Positions 13,391 through 24,762 of a stretch of DNA of 64,000 bases are shown here, piece after piece (position 1 is the first letter of the stretch; every line of letters begins with the position of its first letter). The stretch is from NCBI GenBank assembly GCA_008360975.2, contig CM039211.1:73451663-73515662 (forward strand), read 5' to 3'. The DNA is from Lichenostomus cassidix (taxonomy: Eukaryota > Chordata > Aves > Passeriformes > Meliphagidae). Under the pieces are notes generated by a model that saw only the letters and a list, made by a program, of their open reading frames with translations, did not search any database and had not been told where the DNA came from. The translations under genes and the position numbers were made by a program.

Positions 13391-16300
13391 AGGGCTGTTG
13401 GGGAAGGTTCAGAGCAAACCCCAGGAAGCAGCTCATCACCGAAAGACTAATTAAACTGCAAAACTCCTTCGTGCAGGAGGCTGCAGGACCATTCGCGGAG
13501 ATCCCTCCAGCTCCGGAAGGTTATTGCTGCTGAGGCTGGGTGGGTACCCCGGGGGTATCCCCATAAGAGGGATGTGGTCATTGGCCTGACCCAAGACAGA
13601 TGCTTTTAGGGTCTTAATACCACCCCTGGGGACCGAGGGCAGCTCCCAGGCGCTGTGAGTCAGCAGGGATCAGACCCGGCAGGCTGGCAGCAGGCAGGAC
13701 AGTTGCTTCTCTGCAGGAGTTGTCTCCTACCTCCAGTCTGGTTGGCAGAGACAGTCCCATTTCAGCATCGTTTAAAATCTTGGCACGCTCCCATCGCTTC
13801 CCTGCCTTGGTACACGCTGCTAACTGAAAGCCTCGGGGTAGTGGTGCAGGGAGGATAAATACTCCCCGTCTAATTGCCTTCCCCCCACGTCTGAGTCTGC
13901 GGTGCAGCGTGTAGACGGGTATCCACTCCCCTCCCTTCTCTTAGTGCCTGTTATCTCCTGGGGCCATGCTGCGTAATTTAGCAAAATATTCTAACACGGT
14001 AATTAACGTCTGAACTTCAAGAGGGCACTGCCTTTTCACTGTCTCCTTCAGAGGAAGAAAAAGGAAAGCCTTCCCGGCTGCAGTCGGATGAGCGGGGAGG
14101 GTGGTGCTCTTTGGAAAAGAAAATTGTATCTTTTAACGTGGGTTGTGTTGGGTTTTGTTAATCACTCTCACTTTTGAAAAGCATCAGCCTTTTGAGTCGA
14201 AAAAAGGGTCTTTGACAGTATAATGAGATGCTAGGATTTTTAATATTATTCTCCGAGTCAGAGAATGAAACAGAGTTTTTGCTTTATCAAATGAGCAAAG
14301 GCACCAAGGGGGTTGGATCTTGACCCCAGACCACACTTCCACTCAGGAAGCTCCATAAGGCCAAATCTGAACAGACAAAATATGTCCTTTATGAAGAAGG
14401 GGACTTACATCCTCACAGAAGTCCCCTTCTGGTCATCCCTGTCTGGTTCTGCAAAAAATCAAAGGTTTGTTCTCCAGTCCGGTGGGACTGGGACAAACTG
14501 AGAAGTGTTTTGTCTGGGAAAGGATGGAGGAGGAATGAGGGCTGTAGGCATAGGAGGGAAGGGATTTCAGAGGAGTGAAAAAGAGGGACTGGGGGTCAGG
14601 GACACAGCGAGGAAGAAGAAATGAGGAGAGCAACAAGTGAGGAATTGTTTTGGCAGTCCGGGAGATGCAGGTTGAAGATGTGGAAAAGCTGCGAGGAAAG
14701 TCTGGGATGTGGAACAAGTGGGGCATTGGGTTATGAAGGGGATGTGGACTTTCAGAGCCATGACAGGAGGCAGAGTGCAGGAGCAGGGTCTGCAAAGAGC
14801 AGGGGTGGGTGCCTGTCTGTAGGACCACGCAGGGCAGGGGTGGATGTCCCTGTACCTCCATAAATACATACCTCCTGTACCTCCTTTATATGTAAATAAA
14901 TAATTAACCATGCAAAAAGCTCCCAAGCCCCCAGACCCCCATAGCTGTGCTGGCAAAAGTACTCCTTTGAATGCAGCTTGTTTGGGAAAAAACTAATTTC
15001 CTTTAATCCTGGTCATTTTGATCAAAGGGCACAGATAAGGTGGAGGAGGTCAGGTGTTATTTGGGAGCAGATGAGGGCAGGCCAAACCAAGGAGGGCTAG
15101 CTGATGCCTTTAAGCCCAGCTGCCCTGTTGAGTATTTTGTGTGCAGGAACATATTCTTGGAAAGCCACAGGACTCGTTTAGTCCCGGCATTAAAACCGTG
15201 ATGGCATATCTTAAATAGGAGAGGGGAAAATGCCACCCTCATTTCCCTGGGACCCGTGGAGAAGGCAGAGGAAGCAATTTGCACAGATAAAGAAGTGAAG
15301 CCAGATACCATCTCACAGGATGGTCCCTCCTCCTCGCGTGGCTTTGTTTTTCTCCCTCGCCCTCCGTACCAGGCATTGTTAGTTCCCAAAAACCCTTTCA
15401 ATGGGATGTAAACACAACTATTTGTGTCTGCCGCCGTGTGCTCGCTGCCTCTGCAGAGCCAGGAAAGCGCAGAGCCTCCGGCCAGCCAGGGTGGAGCCCG
15501 CTGCAATCAAGCACCATGGTCTCGCCACTGTTTCTTTCCATGTTTTGTGTTTCCCCGGGACCCTTGGGATGAGATCACATCCTCCTCTCCCAGGGTTATT
15601 ATGTCTTTGGACGGGCAGGATGAAGCCAGTCGTCTGGGTGGCTTGAACTCCCTGTGCACCCAGACCGGGTGGCTCTGGTTGTCTCTTCTGCTCACCTTCG
15701 GGTCTTGGAGGTCCACCTTCAGCCAGGGCATGTGTAACAACCAGGCTACTGTTGGATTGCAGCGTCTGGGTTGATGAGTGACCAGATTTTCTTCATTATT
15801 GTCTCCAGTAATTGCCTCTTAATGGTTTCCCTCGTCGCAGGAATTCCTTCTGCTGTTCCAGATCCGGGGAGAGAGAGTGTCGTGTTTCATGGTTTCTCTT
15901 GTCTACAGTGGAAAGGAATAGGAGGAGCTCCCCACGACTGGGTGTAGGATTTTGTTCCTCTGACCTTAATTCAGTTTGGTTTTAAGTATCTGAGTTCCTC
16001 AGGAGCCTGACGAGGAGGATAACCAACATTTTGGTTTACTCCACACAATAAACAAACTAATCTCTTCTTACCATCCTCCCAGTGAGTCCTGGTTGTGTAA
16101 CAGGAGAAATCTCCTCCTGAGCTGAGAGGAGCACATCAGTTTGAAAGGAATTGGTGCCACCAAAATTCATTCAGGTTGTCCAGAATGTGTCAGAGAAAGT
16201 GGCTGCTATGGACGTGGCTCTGATGCAGCCATGCAGCACAGGCAGCTCCAGCACAGAGCTCCTTCCCCGCTGTGTCCCTCGTCTGGGCAGCTGCTTGTGG

Positions 16301-17416
16301 GATCAGCAGTGGCCCGTGCTGGTGGCCTCTTCCAAATGGAGCAGCAGGAATTGCTGTCAGCACATTTCCACCAGGCTAAGACCACAACACAGCAGTCAGG
16401 CATCTGGGAAGAGGGTTCCCTCCATGAGGCACATGATCTGGTGGCACTTTGGGCATCTTCTGCAAACTTGAAGACTTCCCACATCCCCAGGGAGGTGTGA
16501 GAAGAAGGGAATGGGGATAGAAGCACCTCTGCTAGTGGAAGCAGCTGACAGAGACTGCTTCTCCAAGCTCAGCTGTGTTTTCAAATCCCAACAAATCACA
16601 TTTTGGAGCATGGCAGAGCCTGTGCCTTGTGCAGAGAGCAGCACAGGTGGCTCCATAAGGGAAAGGTTTTCACCAAAACTTTGTGTTTGGGCAACCTCAG
16701 CATCAAATGGGTGAGCAGAAAAGATGTCACATGCCTGTGAACTTCTAAAGGTCTGTTTCTGTGTGCTCACTTGTTTCTGCTCTGGAGAAAGTCAGTTTCA
16801 TCTGACTTCCCTTGCGCCCAGATAGGGATTTAGTACCCCTTTAGAGAGTGTGGCACTGGCACAGGTTGTTGGTGGGCACAGGATGAGCTCAGCTGACCTT
16901 CTGATGTCCTGTGTCAAGGAGCTGATACATCTGATGGTAGCAAATTGTAGAAATCCTGAAACTGACCCTGCGGTGGAGTGTTTTGCAATCACTCATCCCC
17001 ACACCCTTGTTTGTACTTCGCGTTTTCCCCAGTCCTGGCTGTTTTCACCAGTCTGTGCCCTGTGACAAGAAGGAAAGTGGAGCTGTACCACTGCCTGTGT
17101 CTCAGAGAAGTGCGTGACTCTCACCACACAGAGCCATGCAGTCCCATGGATCTTACCTCAGGCATCTTCCTTAAAGACTTGTGACAGTAGGTCAATAAGG
17201 GGTTGCTGGAAAGGCACAAAATTGCTACTGATGTCTGTCTGCAGAGAGCCCGTGAAGCAGAATTGGCCTGTGCTCCAAGGAGGACCCACCCAGCAGGCTG
17301 TGGGGATTCCAGGAGGTTTTGGGAGTAAGAGTTCCCCATCTGTGGTCCATTAGAGCACTAAGAGTGCCTGCAGAGCTGTGTTAGCTCCTAAACTGCACTG
17401 TTGGTTGTAGGGATGA

Positions 17417-17766
17417 TCACAGAACCATAGAATGGTTTGGGGTGGAAGGAACCTTTAATGCTCATCCCACTCCACCTCCTGCCATGGGCAGGGATACCTT
17501 CCACTATCCCACGTTGCTCCAAACCCTGTTCAGCCTGTCCTGGAACACTTCCAGGGATCCAGGGGCAGCCACAGCTTCTCTGGGCAACCTGTGCCAGGGC
17601 CTCACCACCCTCATCAGAAACAAGTTCTTCCATCTATTTAGCATGAATAGATGCTATTCTCCCCTTTTTTAGTTAAAAACTATCACCCCTTATCCTCTCA
17701 CTACAGGCCCTATTAAAACCTGTGTCCTTATCTTTCTTGTAAGCCCCCCTCTTAAGGAGGTCTCCC
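17417..17766 (-). mobile_element. CR1, 5'-truncated, antisense to CTIF
   Basis: It begins with the reverse of the CR1 end (TCACAGAACCATAGAATGG). It then carries CCTTCCACTATCCC, CCAGGGATCCAGGGGCAGCC and, deeper in the element, CCCTTATCCTCTCACTACAG. At about 350 bp it is longer than most copies in the window and clearly diverged. Confidence 0.9.
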
Positions 17767-20269
17767 TGATGGTCCCGACCACAGAGCTGGAACAGATCCA
17801 TCTGTCAGAGGACAAAGTCCATCGTGGCCCTTCCCAAGACCCTTTCTGGTTAAAAACAGGACTGGGAAGCACCATCTCTCCCTCACTTCCACTACAGTAT
17901 GTCCTATTTTGCTTAAGCTCCAAGTGGCACAAATAACAGATTTTTCATTTCCTCCTGGAAATACATCTCCATTTTCCCCATGGCTTTGCTCCACAGTCCC
18001 TGGGACGGGGGAATACTGGGAGGCAGCTCCTCGTGACCCAGGTGCAGATGAAAAGCATACCTGTGGGCAGCCTGAGGCCCGAGGCTGCTGGGTGTCCATG
18101 CGTGTTGCTGCTGGATGGATGAACCCGAGGTGCCCGTCGGGAACCAGGGCGAGCAGCACGTGGGCTGCGGTCAGCCCAGCTTTCCCTGGGTCTCACCCCA
18201 GCCTCTCCGTGGCCCCAGGTGGATATTTTCCAGGTTTCTTGCGCTTTCACGCTGGAGTCATGAGCAAAGCATCATAAAACACTGCATGCTAAGGAGTAGT
18301 TAGTGGCCAGCGTTGCTTATGTGTTGTTTTGCAAGCGATATCGTACACAGTAATTAGCACTGTGCTTTGCAGGAGAAGTATCATTGCATCTGGACAGGGT
18401 GATGTGTGCGTTGGGCTGCTCCCACCCCTTCTCCTGGAGAAAATTGCTGAAGAACACAATTAAACCTGTGTGGTTTGGTGATAAGGGGCAGTGGGGCGGG
18501 TTCTCTTGTCCTCCTCGTGGTGTGGGCACCCCTGAGAATTCCAAGTAAGCACTTCAGCTTCTCAGCAGGCCAGGTGATCTCAGAAAGCAGATAATAAAGC
18601 CAAATATTTGGGGTGAGTCCGATTGCCTTCACTTTTTGCGTTGCTTGTGGTGGTCTGCATCCATTGCTGTTCAGGAGGACCAAGCTGCTTCTGTCCATGG
18701 TGAGGCACAGCTGCAGTTTTGGGGTTCCTTTGGTCCTTCACCTATGGCTGCATGTCCACCCCACGTGGCTTGTGATGCTTATCTCCTTAAAGATGTAAGG
18801 AGAAGGTTCTGGGGCCATGGAGGCCAGGGGAGATGGGTCCCAGTAGCATGCCACAGAATCCTGTTGTGCTCCAGAGCCACCCTGCAAGGCACTGCAACTC
18901 CCCACAACACACACCACTTCCAGCAGCAGACCCTAAAACTTTCTTGGGGTTGCTTGTGCAAATATTTAGCACCTGGACCTCACCTGGGCACACTGGCCCT
19001 GCAGAGGGCCTGGCCTGGTGCTCATCTCTTAGCAGGACATAGAAATTGGAAAGCAAAGGTGCCTGATCCCTTCCACCAGTCTGCAAGGCAGCAAGTCCAG
19101 CACCAGAAACAAAAGTGAGAAGCCTTTCGCAACCCAGGCTGGGTATTATATGACTGGCCGGGCAGATTCTGGCATGCAGCCTCGTCTCTTAGGAAATCAG
19201 GCAGACTCTTTGTCTGCTTTCCAGCAGGAACTGCTGCTTTCATTGCCCGGCTTCGCCTGATACGGGGGAAACCGGCTGGAGAGCAAAGGGAAGTTTTTCT
19301 CGCAGACAGCCCCAGCCTCCGGGGGATGATTACAGGTTAAACTGAGGAGCGTGTGAGTCCCAGCTCACCTGCCCTGCTGTCTGCCTCATGCTCCTTTTTC
19401 AGATCCCTCATCCATGTCCACCAGCTGGTTTGAGCCCTGTGGGAAACTGGTGCAGAGGGATGGGATGGTGCCCACAGTGGGAGTTGGGCAGAGGCACGCA
19501 GCAGGGAGGAGCAGCTATAAATAGTTAAATAAATAATAATTCCAATGTGGGAGTGCTAATTTAATGGGTATAGAGTGTTTACCTTAAAATATTTTAAGTA
19601 AATATGAATTAGATTGCAAACAGTGAATGCAATTGGCTGGGTGGTCACACAAGTGCCACGACTTTGGGGCTGTGATTTCCCTGGAGCTCTCAAAGCATTT
19701 TCACCATTTTTCCTTGCAGCCCTGGTCAGGTCTGACTCAGGGGTCACAGAGCTTTGGGAAACGCTGTGCTCTGGCTGAAGGAACCACCCCAGTGCTTTGA
19801 GTGCCTGGTGCTCACATGGAACACCATCAGTGGGGATTAAATACCCTTTGAGAAATACATTCCAGTTGTCATGGATGGGTAAGGGACCCCAGGCAGCACA
19901 GTCCTTGCAGTCAGCAAGGTCCAGGGCCTGTGCCAGGCTCCCTGATCTCCTCCTGCCCCATCATGGGGGTGTCAGAAGCAGATAGTGCCTACACCTGGCA
20001 TGCTACCAACGTGATCAGCAACATGCAGAGAAACTCTGATGTTCTGATCCTCCAGGCTTCAGTCCATTACACTGATGCAGGTGGCTGGCAGTCTTCTGTG
20101 GCCATGGATTTGGACTCTGGCTCCCCGAGCACCATCAGCTCTGCCTGCTGGGATGTCCCCTGATGCACAGGGATGTGCCTGGGCTTGGTGGGCAGGCTGT
20201 GGGCCTCCCCAGCCTACATGTCTCAGGCAGAGGTTCACCTGTAGTGTTTCAATCTGGTATCTCCTGGTG

Positions 20270-20490
20270 CCCTGGTGGAGCATGTGGTACTCAGGTGGAC
20301 AAGGTGGGGCACATGGTGCCTCTGGATGGATGGATGAAGTGGAGCACATGGTGCTTCTGGAGCAATGGAGCTGGTGGATCCTGGATGGATGAGGTGCAGT
20401 GCATGGTACTTGGATGGACAAGGTGGTGCACATGGTGTCTCTGTGGACAAGGTGGAGCACATGGCACTGTGATGGACACATTGGAGCACA
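20270..20490 (+). repeat. Degenerate minisatellite (about 35-40 bp unit)
   Basis: Irregular repeats are built around GGATGGACAAGGTGGAGCAC and ATGGTGCCTCTG. About five imperfect units can be recognised. The array creates long open frames on both strands (for example 20059-20643 minus) that I do not regard as genes. Confidence 0.65.
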
Positions 20491-22621
20491 CACATTCTCC
20501 TTGTTCAGCCAGGGCACGTCAGATGGTGTCCATGAGGGCAGTGTGAAGTTGGAGGGTGCCTGCCCAAGGCTGGGGGTAGGATGTGTTCTCTGTTTCATCA
20601 TAAGTAGGTGAGACTGTCCCTCATTAGCCAAGTGTCTGAGCACTTGACAGGGACATGTTCATCCTCACAAACACCTCTTGAGGTAGGGAGGCATGTCCCA
20701 ACCCTGTGTGTGGGAAGATGGGGCTAGTGAAGTTGCAGCCTTTCTATGACCACATATCCTGGGCAGGGAGCAGGATCACTGAGGAGACCACGGCACAGGA
20801 AGGGCTGGAGTTGGGCCACTTAGGTTCCTCTTAGTCAATCCTAGCTCTACTTTCATGCTTTAGTTTTCATGTTATGTTCTTTACTAAAGAACAGCAAAAT
20901 TAAGAAAGGTGGTGTTAAAAGGTATGATCTGTTATTTTATTTGCAGCCCTGCTTCGTGCCATGCTCATGAGCTAAATATCCCAGGAGGGAATATCTGGAC
21001 TATTGCCTGTTTATATTTTCCTTAACTGATATTTTTCTTTTCGTTGGTGGTGTTGGGTTTAAAATAATCTCATGTTTTCTTGTGAAGAATCTGTGAACTG
21101 TTTGTGAGAACTTATCTCAGAGCACGCGGCTTGGGCTTAACTAACATTTTCCAAACAACTCAGCAGAAAGATAAACGGGTAGGGGGGAAGAAAATAAAAC
21201 CTGCATGATTTGAAAACCCTGGCTGAAGCTTTGGCTAACGAGAGATGAAACCGATGGACAACGTGCTCATCAAAGTGCTGTAAACACCATCTTCAAAGTG
21301 AACAATCTGCCATCCGCCAAAAACAGAAAATGGTGAAGACAAAACTCTGAGAGCAGTGATAATTCCTGGTGTTACTTCTTTTCTCCCCCTATCTATTTTC
21401 CAGCCATTGTGGAGCTGGTAAACAAACAGGCTTTTATTTGTAGATGAAAGGAAACATGGAAAAACAAGAGTGGGAAGGAGAGATGATAAGGCTGAAAGTC
21501 AAAATTCTGATTTAAAATAACGGATTTGACTTCGGAGTAACATTTAGTTATGCTGTGCAATTTTTATATGGGCAGTTTTAATGAGTTCTAATAGCTTTTA
21601 AAAAGTCTGCTTTTCTCTAATGAATTTCAGATACTAGTGAATCCAGTTTTCCCATTTTTTCTCCTTTTGCTCAGTGATTACTGCACACAGGGTTTAGCTC
21701 AGGGCCATCAGGACTTGTTCATCCCAAAATGATGGATGGAAGTGGCTGTAGCTACAAGTGTTGCCAATACCTGTAATTGTCATAAAGATGAAAACAAAGA
21801 AAAATGTGTATTTTTGGTCCTGTTTCAGGGGTCCTTGCACATGGTTTCAGTGTTTGTGGGGTGAGACATGCTGAGCTCCTACACTTTGTCATTGTCAGGT
21901 GGAGCTGTTGACCCTCACTGAGTCTGAACCAAGAGAGATGAGCATCTTCCTGCACCATCCCATGCCATGCACAGCAACATTTTGGGTCTTTCCTGAAAGC
22001 TGCTGCTGCTTGCAAGCTTATGTTGGTAACACAGAGTTCATGTAGAGCAGAGCAGGGTTGGAATTGCTGCACCCAAGACTCTCCAGTTTCGCTGGCACCC
22101 CTTGGCCTTGCACCAGTGTACAATCAGCCTAGAAGGAGTCATATTATTTACAATGTATTGGATGTAACCCTTTCCCATCAGGCAGTTTTGTGGCTGTCAG
22201 AAGTGTCCCCACAGGGATGGAGAGGTGCAGGGGTGGGTGGCAGAGCCCATCCCTTCCAAACAGCCTCTGCCAGGGCTGTGCTGCTTCACCATTGTCAACT
22301 GACAGCTGCATTTATTCCCTGTGTGTGTGTGAAATGAGTGTGTTTTCTCACTGCCTGCCATGGGACAAAAAAAGCAGTGTAACCTAAACAAAATTTATTA
22401 TGAAAGTTGTTAATCGAAATTTACCCCTTGTTTTGTCACTGCTTACCTTAAGTTTTTGTGTGGATAATCTCTTTTCTCCATTTGTTCTGATTTTGTGTCA
22501 TTTCCTCATAGAAGTGTCAAAAGCCAAGCTGGACAAAGAGACAGAAGGAAGGTCATGAGGAGGAGGAAGAAGAGGAGGAGGTCATGCATTTCTCACTGTT
22601 TCTCTCTTCTGTCTTTTGCAG

Positions 22622-22675
22622 TTGTTGCAGTCTCAGGATGTGAAGGAAGATGCTGTGCTTTGCTGCTCCATGGAG
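22622..22675 (+). CDS. CTIF: CTIF 54-nt coding exon (MIF4G domain)
   Basis: This is a very short exon of 18 codons, phase 0 at both ends, translating to LLQSQDVKEDAVLCCSME. The acceptor (TTTTGCAG) and donor (GTAGGG) are both good. The peptide continues the preceding exon (ending CLRE) and leads into the last exon (starting LQSTGR). It is the part of the CTIF MIF4G helices that I recognise between those two segments. Because its length is a multiple of three and both flanks are phase 0, skipping it would keep the frame. It is too short to be found by open-reading-frame length alone. An inverted CR1 begins about 130 bp downstream of the donor. Confidence 0.92.
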
Positions 22676-22807
22676 GTAGGGAAGCACCTCTACATCTGCC
22701 CTGATCCTCACTGCTCTTCCCCTTCTGTGCTTGGCCATGCATGTGCCCAGCAGCTGTCAGATGTTTCCAGACCCAAATATCTCTGCTGTCTCTTTGCATT
22801 AGGGAAT

Positions 22808-23340
22808 GATAACACGGTTTGGGTTGGAAGGGACCTTTCAAGATCATTTAATCCAACACCCCTCTGCAGTAATTGATCATGCACACCTTCCACTATCCCA
22901 GGTTGTTCCAAGCCCTGTCCAGCCTGGCCTTGGACTCTGCCAGGGATCCAGGGGCAGCCACAGCTTCTCTGGGCACCCTGTGCCAGGGCCTCACCACCCT
23001 CACAGCCAGCAATTCCTTCCCAGTATCCCATCTCTCCCTGCCCTCTGGCACTGGGAAGCCATTCCCTGTGTCCTGTCCCTCTATGCCTTGTCCCCAGTCC
23101 CTCTGCAGCTCTCCTGGAGCCCCTTTAGGCCCTGGCAGGAGCTCTGAGCTCTCCTTGGAGCTTCTCTTGTCCAGCTGAACACTCCCAGCTCTCCCACTCT
23201 GGCTCCAGAGCAGAGGGACTCCAGCCTTCTCCATGGCCTTCTTTAGCCTCACTCCTGCAGGTCAATGTCCTTCCTGTTCTCAGGGCCCCAGCACTGGATT
23301 CAGGACTCCAGGTGGAGTCTCACAGGAGCACTGTAGGTAG
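22808..23340 (-). mobile_element. CR1, about 530 bp, antisense, in last CTIF intron
   Basis: This is one of the two longest CR1 copies in the window. It runs from the 3' end motif (GTTTGGGTTGGAAGGGACC) through CACAGCTTCTCTGGGCACCC, TCTCCCTGCCCTCTGGCACT and CTTCTCTTGTCCAGCTGAAC to CCAGCACTGGATTCAGGACT. The same internal blocks recur at 48672-49060 and 57583-58070, so the three are of one subfamily. Confidence 0.95.
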
Positions 23341-23606
23341 AAGACCACTGTGAGATAAGAGATGGCCCTTGAGACTCTCACTGGACTCCTGATGCATGTA
23401 AATGCATGCAAGAAGTTTGGTAGCTGGGGTCCTATCCCAAAATTGTATCTTCCTGGGTCCTTCAAATCTCACCCTCCATTAACTTCTTAAGCACAGAAAC
23501 AGTTGTATTGAAGGAAAAGCTGCCCTGTGACTCACACAGAGAGGTTTGTTGTGCTCAACAGCAGTTTTGCAGAGAAATAAATGACTGGACCCAGTACTCT
23601 GGTCTG

Positions 23607-23690
23607 GTTGACAAGGTGGTGATCAGTCACATGCTGGACTCAATGATCTTGGATGTCTTTTCCAACCTGATTGATTCTGTGATTCTGTGA
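23607..23690 (+). mobile_element. CR1 tail, different subfamily
   Basis: TTGACAAGGTGGTGATCAGT, GACTCAATGATCTTGGATG, TCTTTTCCAACCTGATTG and a doubled end GATTCTGTGATTCTGTGA. The same pattern occurs at 32555-32768 and differs from the common subfamily in this window. Confidence 0.8.
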
Positions 23691-24456
23691 AATATAGCAG
23701 AGTTTTACTGGTTACTTTTTTGGGAAGTAATTGACCCATGGGAATAGATGCTTTCTTTGCAGAGAGCAGTTGAAATTGAAGCCTGAATAGTTAAAATTGA
23801 GCAAAGCAGATGAGCAGGAGGGTTCAATTTTTAAGGAGAGGACTTTGGGGAGCTCTACTTTGGGGAGCCTCCCGTGATGGTGGACTTGTTGCTGTTCACC
23901 CCAAGCTTGGACCTTCTCTGTGGAACCACCTAGGGCTTATGCTGCTTGATGGAGGCTCTTCAAGGAGTAATTGTTTTAGAAAAAGCCCTTGGCTGTCTTC
24001 AGCAAAGCAGCACAACAGGTATAAATGCAGATCTCGGCAGGGCAGGATTTGTTATGCACACAGGAGCGTTCTGCTTATTCCAACTAATGACTGGGAGTCA
24101 CTGGGAGCTCTGAATCAGCGAGTAAATGAAGGGCCAGGTAGAAGGCAGGAATACCACATCACAGCCTGCACTTTGTTTTGACAATAGCATGATTTTTAGG
24201 TGGGATTTTTTTCTTTTTTTTCAAAAGCAATCCGTCGCTGCCGCCTTTGAAGTCAGTGGGAGCTGAACCATTCACTCCTCCAGCAGCCTGGTGCGGATGC
24301 TTTTGAAAACCTCGCCCTTTGTGTTCAGCTCTTGGAGCTGCTGCTGGGTGGTTTTGGTTTTCAAAAGCCACGACGCCTTTAACCTTGCCTGCACCAGGCA
24401 GAGGAGAACCAAAGGGACGGGAGGTGTCTGTAAAAAGCCAGGGGGATGTTTTAATA

Positions 24457-24520
24457 TCACAGAGTGATAGAACCATAGACTGTCTCAAGCTGCAAGGGAC
24501 CCACAAGGATCAATAATCCA
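24457..24520 (-). mobile_element. CR1 tail fragment just before last CTIF exon
   Basis: TCACAGAGTGATAGAACCAT, then GCAAGGGACCCACAAGGATC. The GGACCCACAAGGATC variant matches the tail of the SINE at 29854-29985. It ends about 26 bp upstream of the splice acceptor at 24546, leaving room only for the pyrimidine tract. Confidence 0.7.
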
Positions 24521-24546
24521 TGGTTGACCCTTTCTTCTCCCGACAG

Positions 24547-24762
24547 CTGCAGAGCACTGGCCGGCTGCTGGAGGAGCAGCTGCCCGAGATGATGACGGAG
24601 CTGCTGGCGATAGCGCGCGACAAGATGCTGTGTCCTTCCGAGTCCATGCTGACCAGGTCCCTGCTGCTGGAGGTCATCGAGCTGCACGCCAACAACTGGA
24701 ACCCCCTGACGCCCACCATCACGCAGTACTACAACAAGACCATCCAAAAACTGACAGCTTGA
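24547..24762 (+). CDS. CTIF: CTIF terminal coding exon with stop codon
   Basis: This exon has 71 codons plus a TGA stop at 24760-24762. The translation starts LQSTGRLLEEQLPEMMTEL, includes ARDKMLCPSESMLTRSLLLE and ends TQYYNKTIQKLTA, the C-terminal end I recognise for CTIF. It completes the MIF4G helical domain and the short C-terminal tail. Together the three exons in the window give 141 residues, about the last quarter of a protein of about 598 residues. The first codons are rich in G and C, unlike the AT-rich flanks. The frame is open back to 24520, but the CAG at 24544-24546 and the exact join to the previous exon fix the exon start at 24547. Confidence 0.95.
   Translation: MQSTGRLLEEQLPEMMTELLAIARDKMLCPSESMLTRSLLLEVIELHANNWNPLTPTITQYYNKTIQKLTA

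Larger units (their letters stand above)
8178..22621 (+). other. CTIF: CTIF intron (about 14.4 kb)
   Basis: The donor is GTAAAT at 8178. The acceptor is a strong pyrimidine tract with TTTTGCAG ending at 22621. The intron holds CR1 pieces at 8271-8413, 9719-9767, 13105-13390 and 17417-17766, a pyrimidine run at about 10517-10556 and a degenerate minisatellite at about 20270-20490. Large non-repetitive blocks remain, notably 13860-14260 and 20940-21660. No exon or RNA gene was recognised inside it. Confidence 0.85.
22676..24546 (+). other. CTIF: CTIF last intron (1,871 bp)
   Basis: The donor is GTAGGG and the acceptor is TTCTTCTCCCGACAG ending at 24546. Nearly a third of this intron is CR1: an inverted 5'-truncated copy at 22808-23340, a sense-strand tail at 23607-23690 and an inverted tail fragment at 24457-24520. 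The last of these ends about 26 bp before the splice acceptor. The rest is unique sequence without recognisable features. Confidence 0.88.

Noticed and set aside
16390..16550. Possible internal CR1-like fragment (TCTTCTGCAAACTTGAAGAC)
   Set aside because: Only a short resemblance to the block at 13105-13390; too little to support a call.
20059..20643. 194-codon minus-strand frame with repeated Cys/His/Pro motifs
   Set aside because: The repeated peptide is the translation of a degenerate minisatellite; it is not a zinc-finger or metallothionein-like gene.
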